A stretch of DNA of 64,000 nt, taken from positions 248,001 to 312,000 of the forward strand of contig CAVUBD010000004.1 of the NCBI GenBank assembly GCA_963739615.1, read 5' to 3'. The notes beneath the pieces are model-generated. The model ran no database searches. It saw nothing but the letters and a program-made list of their open reading frames with translations, and had not been told where the DNA came from. The translations under genes and the position numbers were made by a program. Shown here one piece after another: positions 8,079 through 16,684 of this stretch. Positions within the stretch are counted from its first letter, which is position 1, and every line of letters starts with the position of its first letter. This stretch comes from Palsa-504 sp963739615. Lineage in GTDB: Bacteria > Actinomycetota > Actinomycetes > Streptosporangiales > Streptosporangiaceae.

Positions 8079-8648
8079 GTGAGTACCGTCGAGACCCAAT
8101 CCCACCGTAACGGCGTCGATACAGCCAAGCTGTTCGCGACGCTGGACGCCGTCAAGGCACACCCCGAAGCGGCCCGGTTCAAGTTCAGCGTGGACAACCG
8201 CTGGATCTCGGGCACGCACAACCGCAGCCAGATCAGCGCGTTCTTCGGCGTGGGCGCCGACCAGCAGCATGCAAGCACGTTCGCCATCGAGGCGGACCAC
8301 CCTGAGGTGCTGGTAGGCCAGGACACCGCGCCGACGCCGGCGGAGATCCTGCTCGCGGCGCTGGCGTCCTGCCTGACCTCCGGCCTGGGCAACATCGCCG
8401 CCGTTCGCAAGATCACCCTGGAGTCGGTCGAGTCCCGGGTCGAGGGCGACATCGACCTGCGGGGGATCCTCGGCCTCTCCAACGAGGTCCGCAACGGCTT
8501 CCAGCAGATCCGGGTCAGCTTCCGGGTGCGCGGCGACGCGCCGCCCGCCGAACTGCGCGTGCTAGTGGAGCAGGCAGTGGCCCGCTCAGCGGTCTACGAC
8601 GTGCTGACCCACGGCGTGCCGATCAGTGTCGACATCGCGACCAGCTGA
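8079..8648 (+). CDS. OsmC/Ohr-like family protein
   Basis: 189 residues. GTG 8079 is chosen because AGAAGGAG precedes it at 8066-8073, although the frame is open from 7989. Features of OsmC proteins: FKFSVDNRWISGTHNRSQI, EVLVGQDTAPTPAEILLAALASCLTSGLG containing the conserved second Cys, and a C-terminal swapped-strand part ending VYDVLTHGVPISVDI. The first peroxidatic Cys of typical OsmC is not obvious (no cysteine upstream of ASC), so a peroxidase role is doubtful. It heads the plus-strand redox cluster; a flavin monooxygenase gene starts 22 nt after its stop. Confidence 0.85.
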   Translation: MSTVETQSHRNGVDTAKLFATLDAVKAHPEAARFKFSVDNRWISGTHNRSQISAFFGVGADQQHASTFAIEADHPEVLVGQDTAPTPAEILLAALASCLTSGLGNIAAVRKITLESVESRVEGDIDLRGILGLSNEVRNGFQQIRVSFRVRGDAPPAELRVLVEQAVARSAVYDVLTHGVPISVDIATS

Positions 8649-8670
8649 CCGCGTGACCGGCGACGGGGGG

Positions 8671-9946
8671 ATGACCATGCACAGGGTGGAGACCCTCGTC
8701 GTCGGGGCCGGCCAGGCCGGGCTGGCGATCAGCCACTGCCTGGCCGAGCGCGGCGCTGACCACGTCGTGGTGGAGCGGGGGCGGGTCGCCGAGCGCTGGC
8801 GGACCGCCAGGTGGGATTCGCTGCGGCTGATCAGCCCCAGCTGGATGAGCCGGCTGCCCGGCTGGTCCTACTCGGGAGCAGACCCGGACGGCTACATGGC
8901 CGCCCCCGAACTGGTCAGCTACCTGCAGGGCTATGCCCGCTCATTCGCCGTCCCGCTGCACGAGGGCACAAACGTTCAGCGCGTTGACGCGCGCGCCGGC
9001 GGCCTGCGCGTCATCACCGACCAGCAGACCTGGCTCGCGCGCAACGTGGTCGTGGCGGCCGGCACAGAGGACCGGGCGTTCGTGCCGCCCGTTGCCAGCG
9101 GGATCGAGCCGGGCATTCATCAGCTGCCTGCCAGCCGTTACCGTCGCCTGGGTGAGCTTCCCGACGGTGGCGTGCTGGTGGTCGGCGCGTCAGCGTCAGG
9201 GGCCCAGATCGCCGACGAGCTGCGCCGGTCCGGCAGGCCTGTCATGATCTCGGTTGGCCCGCATTCCCGGCTGCCCCGCTGCTACCGCGGCCGCGACATC
9301 TTGTGGTGGATGGACCAGGCGGGGATTCTCGACCACACGATCGATGACATGCGCAGCGCGGGGTCCGCCCGCTCGGCGCCGTCGCTGCAGCTCTCCGGGC
9401 GCAGCGGCCGCAGGGTAGACCTGGAAGCGCTGACCGCGGGCGGGGTGACGCTGGCCGCGGCTTACCGCGGCCAGCGGCAGGTGGCTGAGCTTCGCTGACG
9501 ACCTGCCCGCCACCACCGCCGCGGCGCAGGCCCGGATGGAGCGGCTCCTGCGCTCCATCGACGCCTACATCACGCGCAGCAGCCGCGACGAGCACGCTGG
9601 CCCGGCCGAGGCCTGGCCGACCTTCGCGCCGCGCGGCGGCCCGACCCGGCTGGACCTGCGCCGCGCCGGCATCACGACCGTGATCTGGGCGACCGGGTAC
9701 CGCCCGGCCTACCCGTGGCTGCCGCCTCTCGGCCTGGATCAGCACGGCGAGATCCGCCAGCACCGCGGCGTGACCGACATCCCCGGAATCTACGTCCTGG
9801 GCCTCAAGTTCCTGCACCACCGCAATTCCAGCTTCGTCGATGGCGTGGGACGCGACGCCCGTTTCGTGGCAGCCCACCTTACCGGGCGGGCGGCGTCCCC
9901 CGCCCGCGCGGCGGACATCCGGGACTCGTGCGACCTGAGCGCCTGA
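8671..9946 (+). pseudogene. Flavin-dependent monooxygenase/NAD(P)-binding protein, frameshifted
   Basis: From ATG 8671: GxGxxG motif in VVGAGQAGLAISHCLAERG, ERW region VAERWRTARWDSLRLISPSW, and second nucleotide-binding motif VLVVGASASGAQIADEL, as in CzcO/FMO-like monooxygenases. The frame hits a stop at 9496-9498 after QVAELR. In another frame the sequence continues without gap: FADDLPATTAAAQARMERLLRSIDAYI, then TVIWATGYRPAYPWL and DIPGIYVLGLKFLHHRNSSF up to 9946. A one- or two-base indel near 9480-9495 therefore splits a once normal ~425-residue enzyme. It lies between OsmC and an FAD oxidoreductase. Confidence 0.85.
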
Positions 9947-9974
9947 CCCGCCTGACAACCCTTTGGAGAAGCAG

Positions 9975-10955
9975 ATGCCGACCAGAAACAGCCAGCACTA
10001 CAACGTGGTCATCGCCGGGGCCCGCTGCGCGGGCGCAGCGACGGCGATGCTGCTGGCCCGGCAGGGAGCCCGGGTGCTGCTGCTGGACCGATCCCGGTAT
10101 GGCACCGACACCCTGTCGACTCACGCGCTCATGCGCGGCGCGGTCCTGCGGTTCGGCACGTCGGTCACCGGCCTGCGGCGTGACCGGACCGGGCGGGTGA
10201 CCGGGATCACCGGCCGGGCCGGCGCGGCGCACCTGGAGGTGGACGCCAACCTGGTCGTCGGTGCCGACGGCCGCCGGTCGACCATTGCGCGGCTTGTCGG
10301 CGCCGAAGCCGCCAGCGTCGCCCCGGCCTCAAGCGCCGTCATCTACCGGTATTTCCGCGACGCTGCGACCGAGGGCTACCACTGGCACTATGCGACCGGG
10401 GCAGCCGCCGGGGCCATCCCCACCAACGACGGTCTGACCTGCGTGTTCGCCGCTACCACCCCGCAGTGCCTGCGGCGCGAGCTGGAGGGCGGCGCTGATG
10501 CCGCCTTCTGGCGCATCCTGGGCAGGGCCGCGCCCGGCCTGGCGGGCAGGCTCGCCCGCGCGGCCGCGGCAGGCCGGCCGCGGGTGTTCCCCGGCCTGAC
10601 GGGATACCTGCGTGACGCGGCGGGGCCCGGGTGGGCCCTGGTCGGTGACGCCGGCTACTTCAAGGACCCGCTCACCGCCCACGGCATCACCGACGCGCTG
10701 CGCGACGCGGAAATCCTGGCGCGCGTGATCACCTCGGCTGGCCCCGATGCCGCCGGCCGCTACCAGGCGGAACGCGACGCGCTGTCGCTGCGCTTGTTCC
10801 GGGTGACCGGGCGGATCGCCTCGTTCGCATGGACCGCCGATGACATCGGCGAGTACCTGCTCGAGCTGAAAGACGCCATGGCCGAGGAGGCGGCGGCGAT
10901 GACCGCCGATCGCCCGGCTGATCCCGGCCGCCAGCTCGAGCCGGCGTCAGGCTAG
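9975..10955 (+). CDS. FAD-dependent oxidoreductase (geranylgeranyl-reductase-like) with in-frame deletion
   Basis: ATG 9975 with GGAGAAG upstream; 326 residues. Dinucleotide-binding motif VVIAGARCAGAATAMLLARQGARVLLLDR, the DTLSTHALMRGAV segment, GADGRRSTIARLVGA, and late flavin-binding GPGWALVGDAGYFKDPLTAHGI are all present. Relatives have ~65-70 residues between MRGAV and the RFGTSVTGL strand, including LLDRLL-type substrate-domain sequence. Here MRGAV is followed at once by LRFGTSVTGL (about 10141-10149), so a deletion in frame is inferred and activity is doubtful. The MFS gene follows after 14 nt. Confidence 0.78.
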   Translation: MPTRNSQHYNVVIAGARCAGAATAMLLARQGARVLLLDRSRYGTDTLSTHALMRGAVLRFGTSVTGLRRDRTGRVTGITGRAGAAHLEVDANLVVGADGRRSTIARLVGAEAASVAPASSAVIYRYFRDAATEGYHWHYATGAAAGAIPTNDGLTCVFAATTPQCLRRELEGGADAAFWRILGRAAPGLAGRLARAAAAGRPRVFPGLTGYLRDAAGPGWALVGDAGYFKDPLTAHGITDALRDAEILARVITSAGPDAAGRYQAERDALSLRLFRVTGRIASFAWTADDIGEYLLELKDAMAEEAAAMTADRPADPGRQLEPASG

Positions 10956-10969
10956 ACGGGAGCGGTGAC

Positions 10970-12236
10970 ATGCGGCATCCGCTGGCCCAGCGAGGCCTCA
11001 TCGCGCTGGTGCAGGTACTGGTCATGGGAGTGTGGTTCTCCGCATCGGCGGTCGTTCCCGCCATGGCCAGCCAGTGGCACATAAGCACTGGCGCCGCGGG
11101 CTGGCTGACCGCGCCGGTGCAGGCCGGATTCGTGGCCGGGGCCATCGCCTCGGCCGTGTCGGGCCTGGCAGACCGGACGCCGCCGCACCTGCTTGTCGCG
11201 GGCTGTGCCGCCGGCGCGGCGGCATGCACCCTGATCATCGCGTTGTTCGCCGACGGCCCGGCCGCCGCGGTGCCGCTGCGGTTCGCCACCGGGGCGTTCC
11301 TGGCCGGTGGGCATGAAGCTCATGGCCTCCTGGTCACGGCCGGGAGGCCGGGCGCTGGCCATGGGCGTGCTCATCGGCTCCCTGACCCTGGGGTCCGCTC
11401 TTCCGCACCTGATCGGCGGACTGTGGCGACTGGACTGGCGCACGGTCCTGGCCGCGGCCGCGGCAACCGCCTTGTGCGGGGCGATCGTCGCGGGCGCGCT
11501 GGTCAGGCCGGGCCCGCGGTTCCCCGCTGCCGGCGGCACCGTCCGCCCCCGCCATGCCCTCGCGATATTCACCGACAGAGGCCCCCGCCTGGTCAGCCTC
11601 GCCTATTTCGGGCACATGTGGGAGCTGTACGCGCTCTGGACGTGGCTGCCGGCGTTCCTCACCGCGAGCACCGCTACCACCGGCCGGCCGGGCCCGGCCG
11701 GGCCCGGCGCCTCCGGCATCGACGCCTTCCTCGTCATCGGCGTGGCCGGGCTGGCCGGCTGCCTGATGGGCGGCTGGGCCGCCGACCGTCTTGGCCGCGC
11801 CGCCACCGCCGCCGCGGCCCTGGCCGTCAGCGGCGCCTGCTGCGTGCTCTCACCGCTGGCCTTCGGCGCGGGCCGCCCGTGGCTGCTCGCCTTCGCGGCA
11901 CTGTGGGGGGCCGCGGTCATCGCCGACTCCGGCGTGTTCTCCGCCTTGCTGAGCGAGACAGCCGACCGCCGCTACATCGGGACCGCGCTGACCGCGCAGA
12001 TGGCGACCGGATTCCTGCTGACCATTGTCACCATCCAACTGGTCCCCCTGATCGCCGCCGCCGCCAGCTGGCGGTACGCCTTCCTGGCGCTGGCAGCCGG
12101 GCCGCTAGCCGGGCTGCTCGCCATGACCACCCTCAGCCGTGACCTCAGGCAGAACCCGCACGCCATCCCTGTCGCCCCGACCGAAAGGCAGCACCATGAA
12201 CTCATGCTGGCCCACCGGACCACCCGCCGTCGGTGA
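10970..12236 (+). pseudogene. MFS transporter, frameshifted
   Basis: ATG 10970 preceded by GGGAGC. The N-terminal four helices read LIALVQVLVMGVWFSASAVVP, GWLTAPVQAGFVAGAIAS and FATGAFLAGG in one frame. At about 11308 the meaningful sequence moves to another frame: MKLMASWSRPGGRALAMGVLIG, LPHLIGGLWRLDWR, then further helices to TTLSRDLRQ, stop 12236. Relatives have AGVYPVGMKLM between, so loss of roughly 11-14 nt broke the frame. The family resembles YNFM/NNP-like MFS permeases; substrate unknown. The 3' end overlaps the MaoC gene by 41 nt. Confidence 0.82.
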
Positions 12237-12636
12237 CACCGCCGAGCTTTCCCGCGCAGTCACCCCAGACGACATCGAGCGGTTCACCCAGATCAGCGGA
12301 GATCGCAACCCGCTGCACTATGACCTCGCCGCGGCACGAGCGTCCCGGTTCGGCGAGATCGTCGTACAAGGCGGGATAATCAGCGCCATCCTCAATGCCG
12401 TGGTAGCCGAGTCGCTGCCCGGCCCGGGAACCGTCTTCCTTAGCGTGAACTGGGACTTCAAAGCACCCGTGCGTCCCGGCGACGTCATCACCGGCCACGT
12501 CGAGGTCCTGGCAGCCAGGACCGACAAGCCCGTCACCAAGCTGCGCACGACCGTCGTCCGGGGTGACGGCACCGTCGCGCTGTCGGGCACCGCGGTCTGC
12601 TACACCATGGCGATCACCACCACGACACCCCCATGA
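12196..12636 (+). CDS. MaoC-like (R)-specific enoyl-CoA hydratase
   Basis: ATG 12196 with AAAGG upstream; 146 residues, the usual single hot-dog length. The hydratase-2 signature is present: FTQISGDRNPLHYDLAAARASRFGEIVVQGGI, with catalytic Asp and His in GDRNPLH. The C-terminal part (VFLSVNWDFKAPVRPGDVITGHVEV and LRTTVVRGDG) completes the hot-dog fold. Likely reaction is hydration of a trans-2-enoyl-CoA or related thioester in the cytoplasm. It is the best-preserved enzyme of this plus-strand cluster and overlaps the preceding MFS gene, implying co-transcription. Confidence 0.9.
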   Translation: MNSCWPTGPPAVGDTAELSRAVTPDDIERFTQISGDRNPLHYDLAAARASRFGEIVVQGGIISAILNAVVAESLPGPGTVFLSVNWDFKAPVRPGDVITGHVEVLAARTDKPVTKLRTTVVRGDGTVALSGTAVCYTMAITTTTPP

Positions 12637-12682
12637 CAGCGCGCGCAGAGCTCAGCCAGACCTACGCAATGGAGGCAAGTCC

Positions 12683-13480
12683 ATGTCCGGCAAGACCGTC
12701 ACCAGCCTGTCCGCCCGGCTATCGAATCTCCCAGCCGGCCGGGGCCACGCGCCGTGGCCCGACTATGAGTACGTCAAGGGGTGGGGCGTTTTCGGCCTGC
12801 CCTTCGATTCCGGTCACGTGCTCGCACTGCGCGTCTTCCCGGAGTACGACTTCGCCCCCTACCGAACCGTGTGGCATCGTGACCCTGGCGGCCGCTGGTC
12901 GATCCACGTCGACGGTCAGCGACTCGACACCGCCTGCCCCCGTTACTACGGCCCAGCCTGCCACTTCACCGGGCACGCCACGATCGGGCTCACCTGGACC
13001 GGCCCGGCGACCCTGCGCGTGACCATGGACGCGCCCGCGCTGGAGTGGACGCTCACCGCCACCTCGACACCCCTCCTTGGCCTGCTCAACACGATAAGCG
13101 GAGCGATGCCGCTGGCCACCTGGCGCCGGCGATCACTCATCCGGGCCCGAGAGCACCTGTCCAGCGCGCTGGGAATGGGCCAGCTGCAGCTGTCCGGACT
13201 GATGCCCAGCGGCCACACCGGAACGCTCATGCCCCAGCGGATGTACTTCGTCGACGACTCGCGAGCCACGCTGGACGGCGACGACCTGGGCCATCCAGCC
13301 CGCCTGCGGGACAACCCCGCGATCGGCGGCGTCGCCCTGCCCGCACGCGGCGTCCTCGCCATCGGCCAGGCAGCCTGGGAGATCCTCGACCCCGTCGAAT
13401 ATGAGCGCACGTGGTTCCAGACATCCGCGGCAGCACAGCCGTCCAGCGGCGGCGCGGCGAGTGCGCGAGATCGCCAGTAA
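12683..13480 (+). CDS. Conserved hypothetical protein, possibly acetoacetate-decarboxylase- or lipocalin-like beta protein
   Basis: ATG 12683 with GGAGG at 12671-12675; 265 residues. The sequence is rich in aromatic/Gly strands (DYEYVKGWGVFGLPFDSGHVLALRVFPEYDFAPYRTVWHRDPGGRWSIHVDG), has a Tyr/Cys segment ACPRYYGPACHF, a mid-helix THLLG-like part (TPLLGLLNTISGAMPLATWRRR), and the closing ILDPVEYERTWF. I do not recognise the family with certainty. It follows MaoC by 46 nt on the same strand and is probably the last gene of the redox cluster. The very C-terminus (SSGGAASARDRQ) is low complexity. Confidence 0.6.
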   Translation: MSGKTVTSLSARLSNLPAGRGHAPWPDYEYVKGWGVFGLPFDSGHVLALRVFPEYDFAPYRTVWHRDPGGRWSIHVDGQRLDTACPRYYGPACHFTGHATIGLTWTGPATLRVTMDAPALEWTLTATSTPLLGLLNTISGAMPLATWRRRSLIRAREHLSSALGMGQLQLSGLMPSGHTGTLMPQRMYFVDDSRATLDGDDLGHPARLRDNPAIGGVALPARGVLAIGQAAWEILDPVEYERTWFQTSAAAQPSSGGAASARDRQ

Positions 13481-13499
13481 GCCGCGCGCCCCGGGGGGG

Positions 13500-13756
13500 A
13501 GGCTGCCGCGCGAGGAGAGCACGCAGGCGATCCTCCCGGTGACCGGCGAGCTCGCAAGCCTGCCGGGGAAGACCGCGGCCCAGGCGCCGCCGTGGCGCGC
13601 AGCGGCCGCCCAGCCGTGCCCGGGGCGCTGAGCGGGCCGGGCGAGGCCGGCTGCGGCAGGCGCTGAACGAGCTGGCAGTCACCATCGAGCGCACCGCCAC
13701 GATCACGGCTCAGACCCGGCGCTGGCCAGCGGCGGGCTCCCGGACAGCGCAACCAG
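13500..13756 (+). pseudogene. Decayed DDE transposase remnant
   Basis: Three short pieces in different frames match the order seen in a common actinobacterial DDE transposase: QAILPVTGELASLPGKTAAQ, then RGRLRQALNELAVTIERTATITAQTR, then RLASGGLPDSATRL. Each is separated by a frame change, and the match ends near 13756. The assignment rests on remembered sequence patterns. Ends and target duplications cannot be seen. Confidence 0.42.
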
Positions 13757-13769
13757 GCTCCGTAATGGA

Positions 13770-13976
13770 CCGCATCCGCTCAACCAGGAGCACCGCTGTC
13801 CCGTCCTGGCTGGCCGCCGCGCGCACGGCGTCGAGCAGCCGGTCGACGACCACAGACGCAAGGCCGACCCAGAGCTCGTCGGCCAGCAGCACTCTCGGCC
13901 CCCTGGCCAGCGCCCTGCCCAGGCTCAGCAGCTGCTGCTCGCCGCCGGATCGGCCTGCACCCGGTTGCTCGCGCAC
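13770..13976 (-). pseudogene. ABC transporter ATPase fragment (LivF-like)
   Basis: The minus-strand frame reads SGGEQQLLSLGRALARGPR, then LLADELWVGLASVVVDRLLD and DGTAVLLVE. This is the signature motif, Walker B and D-loop region of branched-chain-amino-acid-type ABC ATPases (SGGEQQMLALGRAL...LLADELSLGLAP). Walker A upstream and the C-terminus downstream are absent, so it is a fragment bounded by the transposase remnant on one side. Confidence 0.68.
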
Positions 13977-14065
13977 TGCTCGGCGGTGTGCAGTGCTGAT
14001 GGGATCAGCTTGCTGGGGACCCGCGGGAAGGCTGGGAAGCTGCCGCGCTGCGCGGAGCAGGTCTG

Positions 14066-14848
14066 TCAGTAACGGAAGAACCCGGCCAGCTCGCTGGCGA
14101 GCAGGCCGGGCGCTGAGTCGATGGCGTCGTGACCCTGGCCGTCCAGGACGGCCAGGGTGCTCTCCGGCAGCCCGGCGGCCAGCTCGCCGGTGATGTCATG
14201 CGCCCAGGCCGGGCTGGCCGAGCCGAGGATCAGCAGGACCGGGACCGGGACGCCGGCCGCGAGGGCGGGCAGGTCGGCGCCGGCTATGGCCTGGCCCTCG
14301 CGGGGCATGGTGGCGGACACGATCGGCATGACGTCGTAGTCGCGCGGAGCGTTCCGCAGCTCGATGACCTGCTCTTCGCTCAGGCCGATGATCTCAGTCA
14401 GGAAGCTCGCCATGGCGGGTCCCGGCTGGCCTGCGGCGATCATGGCGCGGACCCGGTCCCGCCATTCCCGCGGCGGTCTGCGGCCGGGCGGCTCGTACAG
14501 GGCCAGGCGCCGGATCGGCGCCCCTCGCGCCGCGGCACCCAGGGCGCAGGTGGCACCGAAGCTGTGGCCGAACACGTCGGCCGACCCGCCCAGGCTGGCC
14601 GCGGCCGCCGCGACATCCTCGAATTCCCGGCTGACATCGTAGGGCCCGGTGTCGCCGCTGCTGCCCCGCCCGCGCCGGTCCATCGCGGTCACCCGCCAGC
14701 GCCCGGTCAGTACGTCCCACAAGGACTGCCAGCTGGCGATGCAGCCCATGCCGCCGTGCACCAGCAGCAGCGGCGGGCCCTGGCCGGCTGTCAGCAGGCC
14801 GATCTGGGTGCCGTCGGGGCTGGTGACCGCGTGCCGGTAGCCTTCCAC
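14066..14848 (-). CDS. Alpha/beta-hydrolase fold protein
   Basis: 260 residues, complete for the family. Oxyanion motif LLLVHGGMG, catalytic nucleophile in GHSFGATCALG, acid region VPVLLILGSASPAW, and catalytic His in DGQGHDAIDSAPG. The first strand DGTQIGLLTAGQGPPLLLVHG is typical of hydrolases of esters or lactones. The substrate cannot be told. It is a lone gene between an ABC fragment and a gene-free stretch. Confidence 0.88.
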   Translation of the reverse strand: MEGYRHAVTSPDGTQIGLLTAGQGPPLLLVHGGMGCIASWQSLWDVLTGRWRVTAMDRRGRGSSGDTGPYDVSREFEDVAAAAASLGGSADVFGHSFGATCALGAAARGAPIRRLALYEPPGRRPPREWRDRVRAMIAAGQPGPAMASFLTEIIGLSEEQVIELRNAPRDYDVMPIVSATMPREGQAIAGADLPALAAGVPVPVLLILGSASPAWAHDITGELAAGLPESTLAVLDGQGHDAIDSAPGLLASELAGFFRY

Positions 14849-15381
14849 CGCACCTCCCCAGGGCCGACCCTACGGGTCAGCGGCGGCCACCGCCACCGGT
14901 TATTGCCGCGGGCAGGTCAGGGTCTTTTCACGCACACGCACACGCCCAACGCCAACGACGCCATCACGCTCACGCAGGACGTGGAACAAGTGGCCAACTA
15001 AAAACTTGGCCGTTGACACCCCCTTACGACATGACGCCGCTGCTCGCGCAGCGTCCAGAGCCGCGCGCAGCGTCGCTCGCCATAGCACTGTGCCAGCCTC
15101 CCGCCGGGCGGGCGACGCGCACCCGGTCACCGCCTCAGCGGCAGCGTCGATGGGATGACGCATGCCGACCGGCAGTCCGCCCGGCCGCAGGTGCGGACAA
15201 GACTAGCTCGCCGCCTGGCGCGGGCAGGGTGGCGAAGAACCGGCCGACGGGGGTGTGCGGCGTACGCCAATCAGGCGAGCAGTCCCGGCGCCCGGATAAT
15301 GGGACAAAACGGGCGCAGATCGGCGAAGCGAGCGGTTATACGCACCGCTCGTTCCGCCCGGACGCTGACGAGCCGACCCGG
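14849..15381. other. 533-bp stretch with no gene I can support
   Basis: It contains a short CA/CG-rich repeat around 14930-14952 and an A-rich spot near 15000. A plus-strand frame is open from 15013 into the next gene, but its residues are low-complexity Arg/Pro/Ala and look non-coding. No clear promoter or terminator was found. Confidence 0.4.
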
Positions 15382-16068
15382 ATGGACCCCGTCCTCGGCG
15401 TGACCGCCTACCTCGAGCCTGACTTCGCGGCGCTGACGCCGATGCGGGCTTTCAAGGTTCCTCAGCAGCTTCGGGGACCTCATCCGGCTGTGACCGCGTT
15501 TCAGGAAAAGCGCGAGCACGTCTCTCGAGCACAAATTCCCCGTACCGCCCGGTACCTCCAGGGACTGGTGAACGCCGTGGCCGAGATGGGCTGGTCGGCT
15601 CCGGCGAAGCTCCAGGTCGGCTATACGGGCCGCGGCGAGCCAGGTCCCGACCTGTTGATCAAGCTTCCCTCTCGCCAGTTTCAGGTCGCCATCCGCGAAC
15701 TGGACGAGCGCGGGCGCCCGGGCCGCGCCTTCATCACCCAGACCGATTACCCGACCCGCACGGAGCGCACGACCGTGAACAAGAGCTTCACGGCCTCCGG
15801 CAGGCTGGAGGTGACGCTGACACGGGGATGGGAGCAGTTCCCGGTCCTCAGCCAGCGCGATACCGGCAGATCCACCCTGGAGGACCAGCTGCCCACCCTC
15901 ATCCGGTTGCTTGAGATCGACAAGGCCGAGGCCGAGTGGGCACAGAAAGAGGAAGAGCGCCGCGCGGACATCCGCAAGGAACGCTGGGAGGAGGTCACCT
16001 CTTGCAGCCACGAAGAACTCCAGCCGCACATGCATGGCTGGAGCACCTATGGGCTGTACCGGCACTAG
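15382..16068 (+). CDS. Hypothetical protein, probably N-terminally truncated
   Basis: From ATG 15382, 228 residues. The convincing part is the C-terminal half: VSRAQIPRTARYLQGLVNAVAEMG, then strands such as GPDLLIKLPSRQFQVAIRELDER, then TASGRLEVTLTRGWEQFPVLSQRDTGRSTLEDQLPTLIRLLEI, and a charged helix with EEERRADIRKERWEE. This domain pattern is known to me from longer actinobacterial hypothetical proteins, so the N-terminal part here may be missing. No function is assigned. It is followed by the antitoxin gene after 116 nt. Confidence 0.6.
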   Translation: MDPVLGVTAYLEPDFAALTPMRAFKVPQQLRGPHPAVTAFQEKREHVSRAQIPRTARYLQGLVNAVAEMGWSAPAKLQVGYTGRGEPGPDLLIKLPSRQFQVAIRELDERGRPGRAFITQTDYPTRTERTTVNKSFTASGRLEVTLTRGWEQFPVLSQRDTGRSTLEDQLPTLIRLLEIDKAEAEWAQKEEERRADIRKERWEEVTSCSHEELQPHMHGWSTYGLYRH

Positions 16069-16172
16069 GCGCGGCCTGGGATGAGCCTCGGCCATCCGGC
16101 CGCAGATCTCGCTTAGGAGCACGGAGGTCTCGCCCTCCGGCAAGGCGCGCTGCCTTCTTCAGCCGGTGCTCT

Positions 16173-16178
16173 TATACT
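16173..16178 (+). promoter_or_regulatory. -10 element (TATACT) of a leaderless antitoxin transcript
   Basis: TATACT ends 6 nt before ATG 16185, so the expected start of transcription falls on the start codon. No Shine-Dalgarno sequence precedes the ATG. The related gene at 19172 has TATCCT at the same 6-nt distance. Confidence 0.55.
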
Positions 16179-16184
16179 GGCTGC

Positions 16185-16385
16185 ATGAGCGCGATGCGTG
16201 AGGAACTGCATCACCTGGTGGACGAGCTCCCCGAAGCGGAGGTCCGGCCGGTCCTTGAGCTGATCCGGGGCCGGGCTGACGCCGCTCACGGCGTACGGGA
16301 CCTGCCGTTCTTCGCGTCCTTCGAGTCTGATCCGGATCTGGCGGAGAGGTCAGAGGAGATCCTGCGGGCCGAACTCGGCCACTGA
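16185..16385 (+). CDS. Antitoxin of a PIN-type toxin-antitoxin pair (toxin broken)
   Basis: 66 residues: MSAMREELHHLVDELPEAEV, then RDLPFFASFESDPDLAERSEEILRAELGH. The N-terminal amphipathic helix resembles small antitoxins that control PIN toxins, and the DLAERSEEILRAEL tail recurs almost unchanged in the antitoxin at 19172. It is followed after one base by a PIN-domain gene that is truncated. The antitoxin itself looks complete and has a plausible leaderless promoter. Confidence 0.7.
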   Translation: MSAMREELHHLVDELPEAEVRPVLELIRGRADAAHGVRDLPFFASFESDPDLAERSEEILRAELGH

Positions 16386-16386
16386 C

Positions 16387-16683
16387 ATGCTGCTGTGCGA
16401 CACAGGCGTCCTGCTCGCTGCGGGCAACGTGAAGGACCACCATCACGCCGCGTGCCTCGCGCTGATGCGCACTGCCGAGGGGCCGCTCCTCGTTCCGTCG
16501 CCTGTCCTGGGCGAGATCGGCTACCTGCTCCAGTCACGCGTCGGCCCGCACGCCGAGGTCACCTTCCTCAAGTCATTCGGCGGCAACGGCTTCCACGTTG
16601 CTGAGGTCGAGGAAGGCGACATCTCGCGCATCGCGGAACTCGTCGAGCAGTACGTGAGCCTTCCCCTCGGCATCGTCGATGCG
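16387..16683 (+). pseudogene. PIN-domain toxin (VapC-like), C-terminally truncated
   Basis: MLLCDTGVLLAAGNVKDHHH has the first PIN Asp (CDTG); PSPVLGEIGYLL gives the conserved Glu region; and LPLGIVDA stands where the third acidic residue begins. After VDA (about 16683) the sequence becomes antisense to the JetD-like gene: the normal last ~30 residues, including the final strand and a metal-ligand Asp, are absent, and the frame runs on to 16815 with junk. The RNase is predicted inactive. Confidence 0.78.
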
Positions 16684-16684
16684 A

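Noticed and set aside
12633..13022. Plus-strand frame overlapping the MaoC stop by ATGA
   Set aside because: Ser/Pro/Arg-rich composition; the alternative frame from 12683 with a strong ribosome-binding site gives a protein-like sequence.
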